Of a stretch of DNA of 53,323 nucleotides, positions 23,011-31,645 are shown in pieces. Under the pieces are notes generated by a model that saw nothing but the letters and a program-made list of their open reading frames with translations, ran no database searches and had not been told where the DNA came from. The stretch spans positions 1 through 53,323 of IMG/VR virus record IMGVR_UViG_3300035179_000011. One strand, 5' to 3'. The position numbers and the translations under genes were made by a program. How positions within the stretch are numbered: the first letter of the stretch is position 1; each line of letters opens with the position of its first letter. The stretch comes from a virus.

Positions 23011-23271
23011 CTAAATGTATCCCCACGCAATCCAGTAGCCGTCAGCAGCCGCGGTGAAATTGATTGTTATGGCACTTCCCGCAATTGGGAAAGTTTCTTG
23101 GACAGACGCTGCGGTAGCAGCACCATTTACTGTCAACGTCATTCGATTGACTATTCTAAGTCCAGTATTGACATCTCCAGTTGCAGTTGCACCGTCAGAA
23201 GTCCATGTGCCCCAGTGAACTCTAAATTTGCCCTCAACAGATTTTCCCGAAATTGCAGATGAAAAAGCCAT
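23011..23271 (-). CDS. Small capsid-associated beta protein, 86 residues
   Basis: Immediately downstream of the capsid gene, the protein is Ala/Thr/Gly-rich and beta-prone (KFRVHWGTWTSDGATATG, ITINFTAAADGYWIAWGYI). Position and make-up fit a capsid decoration protein. It ends at the hairpin terminator. Evidence is positional. Confidence 0.5.
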   Translation of the reverse strand: MAFSSAISGKSVEGKFRVHWGTWTSDGATATGDVNTGLRIVNRMTLTVNGAATAASVQETFPIAGSAITINFTAAADGYWIAWGYI

Positions 23272-23279
23272 GAAAATCC

Positions 23280-24371
23280 CTACTGCAAGTCCCTTATTTT
23301 GCCGCTCGTGTTGAAACGGTTTGCACCGAGTTCAGCGATAGTCAAGAAGTAGGCTTCGTTGGTTAAAGTGTCAGATGTTGGGAATGGTTTGCTAATGTAA
23401 TTAGTCGGCATCAGAACCTTGATGAACACGTTGGAAGTGTCTATCAAATAGATTCTGCTAATAGTATCCTTTTTCACGTCGTCGTCAAAGAATATTGGAA
23501 TGCCATCATACGTGCTTACTTGGAATCCGCCTTCAACGCCAGCCAATGTTTGAACGCCGTTTATTGTTTTTGTTGCCCACGCTTCGCCCATGAATCTTTG
23601 CTTTGCCTCTAACAGGCTCACCCAAGTGTCGTATGTGTCGTATCCCGTTAAGAAAATCAAGTCTTCAGTTCTTGCGCCCGCCGTCCTGCATTTTCTTATG
23701 AGTTCGTTGATAAGGCTCAATGTTAAATCTCTTGGTGTGGCACTGTTGTGTATGACTTGAGCATCGTAGGTTGTCGCGGCATCTCTGTCTACGCCATAGA
23801 TGTCTCCGTCTGTCGCGACATCAACCATGTTGTTGGCGACTGTAGACTCAGCCATACTTGAGCATACTCTGTCAATGCTTTCAATGTTGTTGCTTGCGAC
23901 TGTACTTACATCTGTGAGAAGCATCTTGTCAATTTCGTGCGCGTGTCCTTCAGCAAATGCTTGTCTCAACGCTGCTGGATCAAACACGTCGTCTTTGCCC
24001 ACCAATGCGTCCATTGTTAAGCTAACGTTCCACCCGCCGATTATCTGTTTCGGTGTTGCCTTCAACGTTGCCAAAGTCGGTTTCACAGTTTCTGGCAAAC
24101 TGGCTACTTCTGACACACCAGCCGCCCATGTTGGGGCTGTCGTCATAACGCGCCATCCAGACCTGTCCCAGACTTCTTTGCGTAGAAGACTCCAAACGTT
24201 CGATGCGAGGTTCAAATATGTGAAAGCTTGTCTTCCGTACAAGGCTGAATAGACAGTTGCGCCAGTGCCAGTGTACAATGGGGCATCCACTTTTTTGAAG
24301 ATTTGTCTCGCCATCTTCTGTGGTTCATCATACCACATTTTACAGTATTCTTCTATTGTAAAGTTGCTCAT
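23280..24371 (-). CDS. HK97-fold major capsid protein
   Basis: The 363-residue protein comes right after the protease/scaffold gene with a four-base overlap, the defining gene order. It has features of the fold: an N-arm, an E-loop-like region and a P-domain helix (EGHAHEIDKMLLTDV near residue 140), then an A-domain with PRDLTLSLINELIRKCR and FDDDVKKDT. No extra insertion domain is obvious. It forms the icosahedral shell. Confidence 0.75.
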   Translation of the reverse strand: MSNFTIEEYCKMWYDEPQKMARQIFKKVDAPLYTGTGATVYSALYGRQAFTYLNLASNVWSLLRKEVWDRSGWRVMTTAPTWAAGVSEVASLPETVKPTLATLKATPKQIIGGWNVSLTMDALVGKDDVFDPAALRQAFAEGHAHEIDKMLLTDVSTVASNNIESIDRVCSSMAESTVANNMVDVATDGDIYGVDRDAATTYDAQVIHNSATPRDLTLSLINELIRKCRTAGARTEDLIFLTGYDTYDTWVSLLEAKQRFMGEAWATKTINGVQTLAGVEGGFQVSTYDGIPIFFDDDVKKDTISRIYLIDTSNVFIKVLMPTNYISKPFPTSDTLTNEAYFLTIAELGANRFNTSGKIRDLQ

Positions 24372-25984
24372 TGTTTTTCCTCCGCCATTTTCTCTATGAG
24401 AGCGTTGGTTTTGCGCCAGTATTGAGCGTCGCGGGGCGAAATGCCTTCAAACGTGTCCGCAGAAGAAAGTTCCTTTTTCTCTTCAAGTTGAGAGGCTTGT
24501 TTCACGTCGGGTGTCTCTTCCATCTTTGTCATTCTCTTGCCGAGTTCGTCGAACTTCGCCAAGAAAACGGCTAGTTTGCCCATCATATCATTAAACTTGG
24601 CTTCTAATCCGCCAATCTTCTTTTCAACTTCGCCAACGCGGTCTTCCTCGCGTGCCTTCTCTTCTTCAAGAACCTTCGACTTCATTTTGCCGAGAAGTTC
24701 TTGCTTGTTGCGCTCGTCCCTTTCTTTCAAAAGGTCTTCAATTTGAGTGTCAATAGTCTTAACGGTTTTTTGTATTAGCACGCATTTGCCTTCTGTATCG
24801 TTCCATTCTTGCCCTTCTGGACATGTGTGGTTTTGTTTACATTCTTCGCTCATTTTCTTTTCTCCTTTATTATAACAGAATCCACCTTCCGCAAAAGAAT
24901 CTTCAACGCCGAAATGTTTTAGGGCTGCACAAATTCTAGCCTTGACTTCGGGCGTTTGACATCCTTCAGCCTGATTGTAACGTGCCGCAGCATTGCGTGC
25001 GTGTGCCACGTCATTAATTGGCAACTTCCATTCGTCGCCGACGCGACACGCGTATCCGCCTGTTCCAAGCGTTTCAGATTGCTTTTGAGACGGAAAATTC
25101 TGTTCCTTGGAGAAATCGTTTTTCATTTTCGATTCCTCATGCACTTTAACGTTGTGCGAAACGGTCATTTTAGATGACTGTGAATTAAGTAAACTGAAAA
25201 ACGACAATTTGTTGCATGGATTTGTAACGTAGCTTAAATCGGTAACTTCAACGTCATACGACCAAACTATAGCGTTGCCAACTTGTTGACCTATACCCCG
25301 ATAAAATCCGCCGACGCTGTAGCCTTTCAACGTTTTGTTTTCAACAAGTTTCCTGAAAGCCTCATCTGGCTGGCTTTCAACGTACCATCCAATATCGTCA
25401 ACTTTTTTGTTTGTTATTTCGCCAGCAGGTATATCCGTGTGATGCATGAAAAAAACTGGCTTGTCATATTTCTCAACGCTTTCCTTATAGGATTCTGGAA
25501 GAACAATATCGCCGACACAATCACAAACCAAAGTGTTAGCATAGCCGCCTACAAACAAACCGTTCGGATCAACTTTGGAAAATTCGTTTTCTGCCAGAAT
25601 AATGTTGCCAATTTCAAAGTTGTTTTCAGCCTTGTCAAACTTTAGAAAGGGAAGTCGCAAATCGCTTTTAAGCAAGCCAGCATTAAACTTGGATGTTTTC
25701 GGATCGTAAACGCCGAGGGCTACAAGCGTATGCTCGTAGAAAGCCCGTCCAGCCTCGCCGAAACGCTCTATTAAAAAGTCGCGCACGCGATTCAATCGCG
25801 CTACAATTTGTGCTAAACCAGTCGGTTCTGTTGACGCGGATTCTTGTTTTCCTTCTCTCCATTGGGCAAAACAAATGGCTTGAATCTGCTCGTGAGGTCT
25901 CTCGCCTTCATGTTCTAAGAAAGAGATGCAACGACTTATGAAGTCGTTTTGGCTTTCGCCAGCGTTGGGTTTAGGAACTGGCAT
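24368..25984 (-). CDS. HK97-type prohead protease fused to scaffold
   Basis: Three parts are visible in 538 residues. Residues 1-50 (NAGESQNDFISRCISFLE) match the N-terminal segment often seen in viral proteases of this type. Residues about 120-262 are the protease: H181/H182 in FMHHTDIPAGE and S223 in GYSVGG, the His/Ser of the herpesvirus-like fold. Residues about 300-355 carry a small domain (VAHARNAAARYNQAEG). From about 385 there is a charged coiled-coil scaffold (EDLLKERDERNKQEL). It cleaves and removes the scaffold during head maturation. Confidence 0.8.
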   Translation of the reverse strand: MPVPKPNAGESQNDFISRCISFLEHEGERPHEQIQAICFAQWREGKQESASTEPTGLAQIVARLNRVRDFLIERFGEAGRAFYEHTLVALGVYDPKTSKFNAGLLKSDLRLPFLKFDKAENNFEIGNIILAENEFSKVDPNGLFVGGYANTLVCDCVGDIVLPESYKESVEKYDKPVFFMHHTDIPAGEITNKKVDDIGWYVESQPDEAFRKLVENKTLKGYSVGGFYRGIGQQVGNAIVWSYDVEVTDLSYVTNPCNKLSFFSLLNSQSSKMTVSHNVKVHEESKMKNDFSKEQNFPSQKQSETLGTGGYACRVGDEWKLPINDVAHARNAAARYNQAEGCQTPEVKARICAALKHFGVEDSFAEGGFCYNKGEKKMSEECKQNHTCPEGQEWNDTEGKCVLIQKTVKTIDTQIEDLLKERDERNKQELLGKMKSKVLEEEKAREEDRVGEVEKKIGGLEAKFNDMMGKLAVFLAKFDELGKRMTKMEETPDVKQASQLEEKKELSSADTFEGISPRDAQYWRKTNALIEKMAEEKQ

Positions 25985-26213
25985 TTGAACTACTCCAAGT
26001 TGTCGTGGTTGTGTATGTTACATTCGGATCATAATATGGCGGATATGGATACCAAGGATACCACGGAATCCACGGAACAAATTTGCATCCTTTATATTTT
26101 TTGCACGAGTTTCGCCACGCACAACTGTCGCATGGATTTTCAGGCTCATAACACGGTGGCGGTTGAATTGTGATTGTCGTAGAACCTTTGTTTGTTGTGA
26201 TTTGTCTGCTCAT
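25971..26213 (-). CDS. Cys- then Trp/Tyr/Pro-rich small protein, 80 residues
   Basis: After a Thr-rich start (MSRQITTNKGSTTITIQ) come clustered cysteines (PCDSCAWRNSCKKYKGCK), then a block of Trp-Tyr-Pro repeats (WIPWYPWYPYPPYY) and a Thr/Ser tail. I start at ATG 26213; ATG 26243 would be too near the TATA box. It is the first gene of the leftward head operon, before the protease. Its composition resembles adhesive or virion-lining proteins. No family recognised. Confidence 0.55.
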   Translation of the reverse strand: MSRQITTNKGSTTITIQPPPCYEPENPCDSCAWRNSCKKYKGCKFVPWIPWYPWYPYPPYYDPNVTYTTTTTWSSSNASS

Positions 26214-26245
26214 TTCAAACAACCAACAACTACATGCATACACAA

Positions 26246-26286
26246 CCTTTATATACTTTTATTATTACTAATATTAACGTTCCAAG
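26246..26286. promoter_or_regulatory. Shared divergent promoter of head and portal operons
   Basis: Plus strand: CTTTATATACTTTTATTATTACTAATATTAACG. Read rightward, it matches the composite promoter at 2310-2355 and serves 26299. The central TATATA is symmetrical and can also serve the leftward head operon. The two halves of head morphogenesis are therefore controlled from one spot. Confidence 0.7.
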
Positions 26287-26298
26287 AAAGGTGAAAAA

Positions 26299-26490
26299 AT
26301 GTCTAATTACGACAAACTTTCCCAATCTCGCGAGCGACCACTAAAATCCAAACCCAAAGCCACAATGACCGTGAGCATAAGCATGGAAGTGGCGGTTGCA
26401 CTCAACAAAACTTTTAAAAATTTCAAATCTAAGAGCGAGTGCGTCGAACACTTTTTAATTGAAGGACTCAAGAAAGAGGGAAAAATATGA
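26299..26490 (+). CDS. Ribbon-helix-helix-like protein, 63 residues
   Basis: Start ATG 26299 after AAAGGTGAAAAA. The strand TMTVSISMEVAVALNK followed by a basic turn and helix (SKSECVEHFLIEGLK) is an RHH-like pattern. It overlaps the portal gene start by four bases. It may regulate the divergent promoter next to it; the assignment is by pattern. Confidence 0.6.
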   Translation: MSNYDKLSQSRERPLKSKPKATMTVSISMEVAVALNKTFKNFKSKSECVEHFLIEGLKKEGKI

Positions 26491-28070
26491 GCATCGTTGA
26501 ACGCCTCAGAAAAGCCTACGATGGTTTACGCCTCAAACAAGAGGAAACAATGCATGTAACCGCCATTCCAGAAGCATTATCCAGAACACAGAAAAAACCA
26601 ACCCAGCCAGATTATTACCACGGCTGGCAAGGATATCCACGTCAGGTGTATGGCGGCGGAGACTACGTTGATATAAGACAACTCCGAAAACTTGCCTTAA
26701 CACCCACCCCATACATGTGCATTCAACGGCTCGTCAATGATGTTGTCAGCACGCAGTGGGAAGTCAAGCCGCTCGCAAAAGAGAACCAGACCGAGCCAGA
26801 CGGCACATCAGAAAGCCACGCCAAAATAATACGCGACTGGTTCATAATGAACCTTAACGAAAACCGCGAACCCTTCGCTCACCTTCTAACTAAAGCAGTA
26901 ACAGATTTGCTTGTGCTTGACGCTGGAGTGTTCTTCAAAGAATACGCTAAAGGATCGAATCATCACATGGTTCAGCTTTGGAGTGCCGACGGCGGCTTGT
27001 TCTGGAAAGAAGTGGACATTTTCCAGAGAATAGGCAGAATCCAAGACGTAACCATTGGCGAAAAGTTATATAAAAACTATAAGGTGGGGTACTGGTTCAA
27101 TTCGCAAGGCGAACCAAAAGTTCCGTGGGAACTGCACGAAATAATATACATGATGCAGGCACCACGCACCGATATTCCTTATGGCACAAGCAAAGTGCAA
27201 ACACTCAAAACCATAATTGCCAGTCTAATGCACGGCGAAGAATACTACTACGACTTTTGGAAGGCTGGCGGCGTAGGATCAATAATGATTGGCACGAAGG
27301 AAGCTTTAACAGAGCCAGTTTGGAAAGAATGGAGCGACAGAATCAAAGAGAAATTGAAAGGCGAGTTCATCAAAACTTTGCCGCTAGACCACGAACCCAG
27401 TGTGCAACCATTAGGATTGAGTCCCAAGGACATGCAGTGGCTCGAAACAAAAGACGAGTACAGGCATTTGGTTATGGCACTTTTCAATACAACGCCAGTC
27501 ATGCACGGTTTCACCGCAGATATTCACAGAGCCACCGACGAGTCCCAAAAAAGCGTCTACATCAAAAATGGGCTTTATCCGCTCTTGAAAAGTTTGGAAT
27601 GGTACTTCAACACGCAAATCATCACCGAATTCTACTGGGACGAACCGAGCACACGCGAATATTACACGCACGGGCACGCGGGCAAGTGGGCGGGGCAAGA
27701 AATAGATTGCCTCTTCCGCTTCAAGTTATACGATCCCATCGGAGAAAAACAGCAACTCGACATTGACCAAGCAAAACTCAAAAACGGATTTGCCACAATC
27801 AACGAAATCAGAAAACAACACGGCGAAAAACCACTATCGTGGGGCGATTTGAACCCGCTGTTCCTGCTAAATCCTCAACAGTGGGCGCAATCGTTTTATT
27901 TCAAAGCTTTAACGCCAGAATCGTTCGCAAGCCTAACGGGCGCGCCAATGCCCAAAGAAGTGCTTGAAGCAGTAAAGCCAGCGACTACACCAGAGCAAGA
28001 CGTTGCAGCGTTCAAAATGAGCAGAATGGAAAAAGCTGATAGGACAATGCAGAAAGGCGTGGAAGAATGA
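26487..28070 (+). CDS. Portal protein
   Basis: The 527-residue protein has the portal family layout: an N-terminal region with YGGGDYVDIRQLRKLALTPT, then LVNDVVSTQWEV, then PYGTSKVQTLKTIIASLMHG, then a helix (TDESQKSVYIKNGLYPLLKSLEWYF) and a C-terminal crown-like region. Portals form the dodecameric ring at the capsid vertex and bind the terminase and connector. Here it is transcribed rightward, away from the protease and capsid genes. Confidence 0.8.
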   Translation: MSIVERLRKAYDGLRLKQEETMHVTAIPEALSRTQKKPTQPDYYHGWQGYPRQVYGGGDYVDIRQLRKLALTPTPYMCIQRLVNDVVSTQWEVKPLAKENQTEPDGTSESHAKIIRDWFIMNLNENREPFAHLLTKAVTDLLVLDAGVFFKEYAKGSNHHMVQLWSADGGLFWKEVDIFQRIGRIQDVTIGEKLYKNYKVGYWFNSQGEPKVPWELHEIIYMMQAPRTDIPYGTSKVQTLKTIIASLMHGEEYYYDFWKAGGVGSIMIGTKEALTEPVWKEWSDRIKEKLKGEFIKTLPLDHEPSVQPLGLSPKDMQWLETKDEYRHLVMALFNTTPVMHGFTADIHRATDESQKSVYIKNGLYPLLKSLEWYFNTQIITEFYWDEPSTREYYTHGHAGKWAGQEIDCLFRFKLYDPIGEKQQLDIDQAKLKNGFATINEIRKQHGEKPLSWGDLNPLFLLNPQQWAQSFYFKALTPESFASLTGAPMPKEVLEAVKPATTPEQDVAAFKMSRMEKADRTMQKGVEE

Positions 28071-28153
28071 ACAAACTGAAAACAACTCTTTCCACGCAAG
28101 TTTGAAACCTCTATCAAAGTTATAGGAAAAACAGTTAAAAAAGAGGAACCCCA

Positions 28154-28441
28154 ATGAGAAGAGACAAATTAACACTAAGAATAGCCATAATGGAAGCCGC
28201 GCGAACGCCGAAAATCCTAACTCATCTAATGAACAAAACAAACATGAATGGGGGTATGCTAAAACGAGAACTCGAAAACTTGACAACAAAAAATCTTGTG
28301 ACGACAACAACGTTGCCTAAAGAAACATTTCGTAAATATCAAAAAAGAAAGAGAAACTCTAAACACCCCCACTACGTCTTAACGCCCGAAGGAATAGAAC
28401 TTCTCAACTCATTAAAAAACGCCACGGTTCTGATGGAATGA
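28154..28441 (+). CDS. Winged-helix DNA-binding protein, 95 residues
   Basis: Helices (LTLRIAIMEAARTPKILTHLM and NGGMLKRELENLTTKNLV) followed by a hairpin and YVLTPEGIELLN are the archaeal winged-helix pattern, with a basic wing. The start at 28154 follows AAGAGGAACCCCA. It is probably a transcription regulator of the viral rightward operon; the target is unknown. Confidence 0.7.
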   Translation: MRRDKLTLRIAIMEAARTPKILTHLMNKTNMNGGMLKRELENLTTKNLVTTTTLPKETFRKYQKRKRNSKHPHYVLTPEGIELLNSLKNATVLME

Positions 28442-28698
28442 GCAAATTAATCGTCATAACCAAGCGTGGTCAACAAGCACACACCGATTTGCACTGTCGC
28501 GTGTGCGGAAAAGAATTGATTATAGGAGAGCAAGCGGAAGCACACCAGAACTCTGGAGCAAGACACAGATGCAAAACGGTCTACACATGCCTCGCCTGCC
28601 TCGAAAAAGAAAGCAAACAGGGGTTTTTGGTTTTCCAACCGAAAAGAACCAAAAGATACAATCGCTACCGCAACCCCCTCATTTTTTCCATGCCCTAA
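28438..28698 (+). CDS. Zinc-ribbon protein with basic tail, 86 residues
   Basis: CRVCGKE near 20 and CLACLEK near 54 form a ribbon with extra histidines between; the tail is Arg/Lys-rich (PKRTKRYNRYRN). It overlaps the winged-helix gene by four bases, so the two may act as a pair. Nucleic-acid binding is likely by composition. Confidence 0.55.
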   Translation: MSKLIVITKRGQQAHTDLHCRVCGKELIIGEQAEAHQNSGARHRCKTVYTCLACLEKESKQGFLVFQPKRTKRYNRYRNPLIFSMP

Positions 28699-28707
28699 AC
28701 AGAAACC

Positions 28708-28740
28708 TTTTTAACAGAGCATTTTTTTATTATTACGAGC
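28708..28740 (+). promoter_or_regulatory. Rightward promoter before the membrane protein
   Basis: CTTTTTAACAGAGCATTTTTTTATTATTACGAGC holds a TATA-like box and the TTATTATTACGA block. The gene's ATG follows at 28782 with AGAGGTGAACAA. A tiny in-leader frame (ATG 28741) could act as leader peptide. Confidence 0.5.
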
Positions 28741-28781
28741 ATGAATAGCAACAAGAAAATAGTAGCAACAGAGGTGAACAA

Positions 28782-29189
28782 ATGTTTGAAAAAAACAAGT
28801 TGCTTGAAGCAATCCTCATAATCATTGTCGCGTTGGCTGTCCTAGAATTCTTGGCACCATCCATAGTTGCAATCGACGCAACAAATCTGCCACAATGGCA
28901 AGTCGATGTTGTGCAAACAATTCAGTACTTCTTCAATTATGCACCAATAGCGTTGTTCGGCGGTTTCGCGTGGAGTTTATTTGGCTATCTCAGGTACAAA
29001 TTCGACAACCCAGCAATTGTCTACGATATTAACAAGTTTTCAACGACTCTAATGTGGTGGGTTGGAATAATGACACCGATTTCGCTTGCGTTACCAACAA
29101 AATGGGGGCTGGCTGTAACAGGCATATTGATGGCAATTAAAAGCATCGTCAACCAATTACAAGTTCAAGCAACAAAAACAGCAAGTTAA
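28782..29189 (+). CDS. Multi-pass membrane protein, holin candidate
   Basis: The 135-residue protein has about four hydrophobic segments (residues about 8-28, 50-66, 86-101 and 106-122) with short loops, and GAGGTGAAC before the ATG. Size and topology fit a holin, and it sits alone under its own promoter. No lytic enzyme is adjacent, and the cell envelope of an archaeon differs, so an ion-channel or exclusion protein is equally possible. Confidence 0.5.
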   Translation: MFEKNKLLEAILIIIVALAVLEFLAPSIVAIDATNLPQWQVDVVQTIQYFFNYAPIALFGGFAWSLFGYLRYKFDNPAIVYDINKFSTTLMWWVGIMTPISLALPTKWGLAVTGILMAIKSIVNQLQVQATKTAS

Positions 29190-29431
29190 ACAAGACCGCA
29201 AATCGTTTCGGAGATTAAGTATTTTCCATGCACGAATGCTTTCTCCTTTCTCCAAAGAAACGGGCGGAAATCTTCAAAACCCTTCTTTCTTTCATTATTT
29301 TAAATTTCTACTCAATTAGATTTCTGCTCAACTTCTCAATTGATTAATCAAATTTAAATTCAAATGACTAATCAATTGATTGATTTTGCGAGAGGTTATA
29401 AAGGACGTTACTTTCGTTTATTACGATTAAC
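29190..29431. promoter_or_regulatory. PolB upstream region with palindromic operators and leaderless promoter
   Basis: No gene is seen in this 242-base gap. Inverted repeats TCAATTGATTAATCA (29336-29350) and TAATCAATTGATTGA (29369-29383) contain the palindromes TGATTAATCA and AATCAATTGATT and look like two operators. GTTATAAAG (29395-29403) is a TATA box, and TTTATTACGATTAAC runs into the ATG of PolB, leaving essentially no leader. The poly-T tracts near 29287-29321 could end the upstream transcript. Confidence 0.6.
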
Positions 29432-31645
29432 ATGGTCTTGCTCTCGGCAGAATCCAAAAATACTAATGAAAAAGGAACAATACTTGAACTATGGGAAATC
29501 GGCGGTCGCAAACATACTGTCATGCCCCCGTTTCAACCGTATTGTTATTCGCTCAAAATCGTTCATCATGCTAAAACAGAAAAGAAAAGGTTGTTGAGCG
29601 ATTTATCATGGCACACGGTTTGGAAGTGCGAGTTTAAGGACACCAATTTGCTCGAAGCCAACCGCAACAACTGGACGGTAGAAGATACCTTTCCGTTTAA
29701 ACAACGGATTGGCATAGACGTGGGCTATAAGTTTCCGAGTTCGTATCCTAGAGCGATGGCGTGGGACATCGAAACGGCAACCGCTGGCATAAGTCCCGAC
29801 TGGCGAAGAGACAAAATCATCAGCATCGCCACGTGGGGCGACACGCCAGATAGTCACAAGTTCTTCCACGGAGATAGAAAAGACTTCATTCCAGAATTCA
29901 TAGACTTCTTCAACAAATACGACCCTGACGTGCCCACAGATTTCTTCGGCAGATTCTACGATATTCCAACTTTAAAACAGAACTGCCTCGAACTTTCGAT
30001 GCCGTGCAAACTCGGTCGCGATGGTTCACAGCCCTACATAATCAAAAAGGAATTTGAAAGAAAGGGCAAGGGCAAAATCGAGCACACCGTCCGCATCAAC
30101 GGACGCGTGCACTTTGACGTTTCTAAAGAGACAGAAAACGATTACACGTTGACGCTTGCTGGTCTAAAAGGAAAAGGTTTGAAAGAAGTCGCCAGACATT
30201 ACGGTTTAAATCCAGTAACAGTTGACTACTCACAAATCACTAAACTTCCAATCGAGAAATTACAAGAGTACAATCTTTCTGACGCGCGGTGCACCTACGA
30301 AATATGCCAGATTTATTTGAGAGGACTTTTCGAACTTGCCGAATACACGAACATTCCGCTTGACATGATTGTAAACCGCCAGCCCAGCCACATTGGAAAC
30401 TTTGTGATAGGCAGAGAGTTTCAGCCATTAAACATTATTAGCGACGGAGAAAACATGAAGAGGTTTCCACAGTTTTTCCGTGGCGAAAGGAGCAACGAGG
30501 GAGCTTTTGTTAAGTGCTACAAAACTGGATGCTTCTTTAATCCCATCCACAAAGACTTCGCCAGCATGTACGTGAACATCATGCGGGCTTTCAATCTCAG
30601 CCCAGAAACAGTGTCACTTCTAACCATCAAGCCTTACACTGGAAGATACAATTTCGTGGTCAAACATGACTATGCCATAATTGAGGTGCCCGACAAATAT
30701 TCTGGGCAAGTAGTCTGCAAAATCGCTATGACAGACGGCGTACTCCGCAAAATCCTCGACGAAATAGTGAATCAACGCGCCGAATACAAAAAGCTGTGGC
30801 GGGAAACCAGTGACACCCAATATTGGAGCAAAGAGAACAGCAGAAAACTCGTGGGCAACGCACTTTACGGATATAATTTGATGCCACATTCCAAATATGG
30901 CAACGTGCTCGTAGGAGTTCTTGTGGCAGCAATCGGAAGATACATGATTCACAAAGCTGTTGAACAAGAAGAAACAGCAGGCAACGTTCCACTAGAAGTT
31001 GACACAGATGGAATCTGGCTTGAGGAAACAAACCAAACTCAATTTGAAGCCGTCAAGCACTTTCCTTCTGGTTTCAAAGTTGAATACTTAACTATGTCGC
31101 GAGAACAATTCCAAGGCATCATTCTCATTGATGAAAAAAGTTATTTGCTCAAAGATTCCAAGGGCAAAATCACAAAGCACGGAAGCGGAATCCTTGGTCG
31201 TCATATTCCGCCAATCGTGGACGATTTCATAAATGAACTCAGCCAAGCCATCTTTGAAAAACGGGACACCAATGATGTCCTCAGGACTTGGAATAAAAAC
31301 AGGATTAACAGTTACCCCATTGAATCATTCGTCAGCTACGTGACCCTCTCTAAAAGACCAGAAACCTACAAGCAAACCACCTTATACCACAACCTTGTGG
31401 AAACGTTGCGTAAACATAGAGTCCAGCCGAACTGGGGAGATCGTATAAATTTCGTGAAAACCTTGAACAAAGGTTACACGCCAACCATCGTGCTGAAACC
31501 GAACGACCAAATCGATTGCCGATATTATCAAGGTCGTATGGCTTACATAGCAAGTCGTATTCTGAAGAAACCCTTCAAAGAAATTAGAGAGTTTTTTGAT
31601 GGGCAAATAACTCTTAGAGATTTTGGGTGGGAGGAATTCGTGTGA
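29432..31645 (+). CDS. polB: Family B DNA polymerase with 3'-5' exonuclease domain
   Basis: In 737 residues the exonuclease motifs are clear: D112/E114 in AWDIET, F171/D177 in DFFGRFYDIPT, and D284 in YNLSDARCTYE. The polymerase motifs follow: D375 in HKDFASMY, K472...N476/Y479 in KLVGNALYGYN, and D524/D526 in VDTDGIW. The last usually reads DTDS and the first usually DxxSLYP, so both motifs are slightly divergent. The protein likely copies the viral genome together with the Prim-Pol/ATPase. Promoter is leaderless. Confidence 0.88.
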   Translation: MVLLSAESKNTNEKGTILELWEIGGRKHTVMPPFQPYCYSLKIVHHAKTEKKRLLSDLSWHTVWKCEFKDTNLLEANRNNWTVEDTFPFKQRIGIDVGYKFPSSYPRAMAWDIETATAGISPDWRRDKIISIATWGDTPDSHKFFHGDRKDFIPEFIDFFNKYDPDVPTDFFGRFYDIPTLKQNCLELSMPCKLGRDGSQPYIIKKEFERKGKGKIEHTVRINGRVHFDVSKETENDYTLTLAGLKGKGLKEVARHYGLNPVTVDYSQITKLPIEKLQEYNLSDARCTYEICQIYLRGLFELAEYTNIPLDMIVNRQPSHIGNFVIGREFQPLNIISDGENMKRFPQFFRGERSNEGAFVKCYKTGCFFNPIHKDFASMYVNIMRAFNLSPETVSLLTIKPYTGRYNFVVKHDYAIIEVPDKYSGQVVCKIAMTDGVLRKILDEIVNQRAEYKKLWRETSDTQYWSKENSRKLVGNALYGYNLMPHSKYGNVLVGVLVAAIGRYMIHKAVEQEETAGNVPLEVDTDGIWLEETNQTQFEAVKHFPSGFKVEYLTMSREQFQGIILIDEKSYLLKDSKGKITKHGSGILGRHIPPIVDDFINELSQAIFEKRDTNDVLRTWNKNRINSYPIESFVSYVTLSKRPETYKQTTLYHNLVETLRKHRVQPNWGDRINFVKTLNKGYTPTIVLKPNDQIDCRYYQGRMAYIASRILKKPFKEIREFFDGQITLRDFGWEEFV

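Noticed and set aside
27125-27766. 213-residue frame within the portal gene
   Set aside because: It is an alternative frame of the portal coding region with Arg/His-rich noise composition and no promoter or ribosome site.
29364-29597. 77-residue frame starting in the operator region
   Set aside because: It overlaps the N-terminal part of the polymerase gene in another frame and lies over palindromes that look regulatory.
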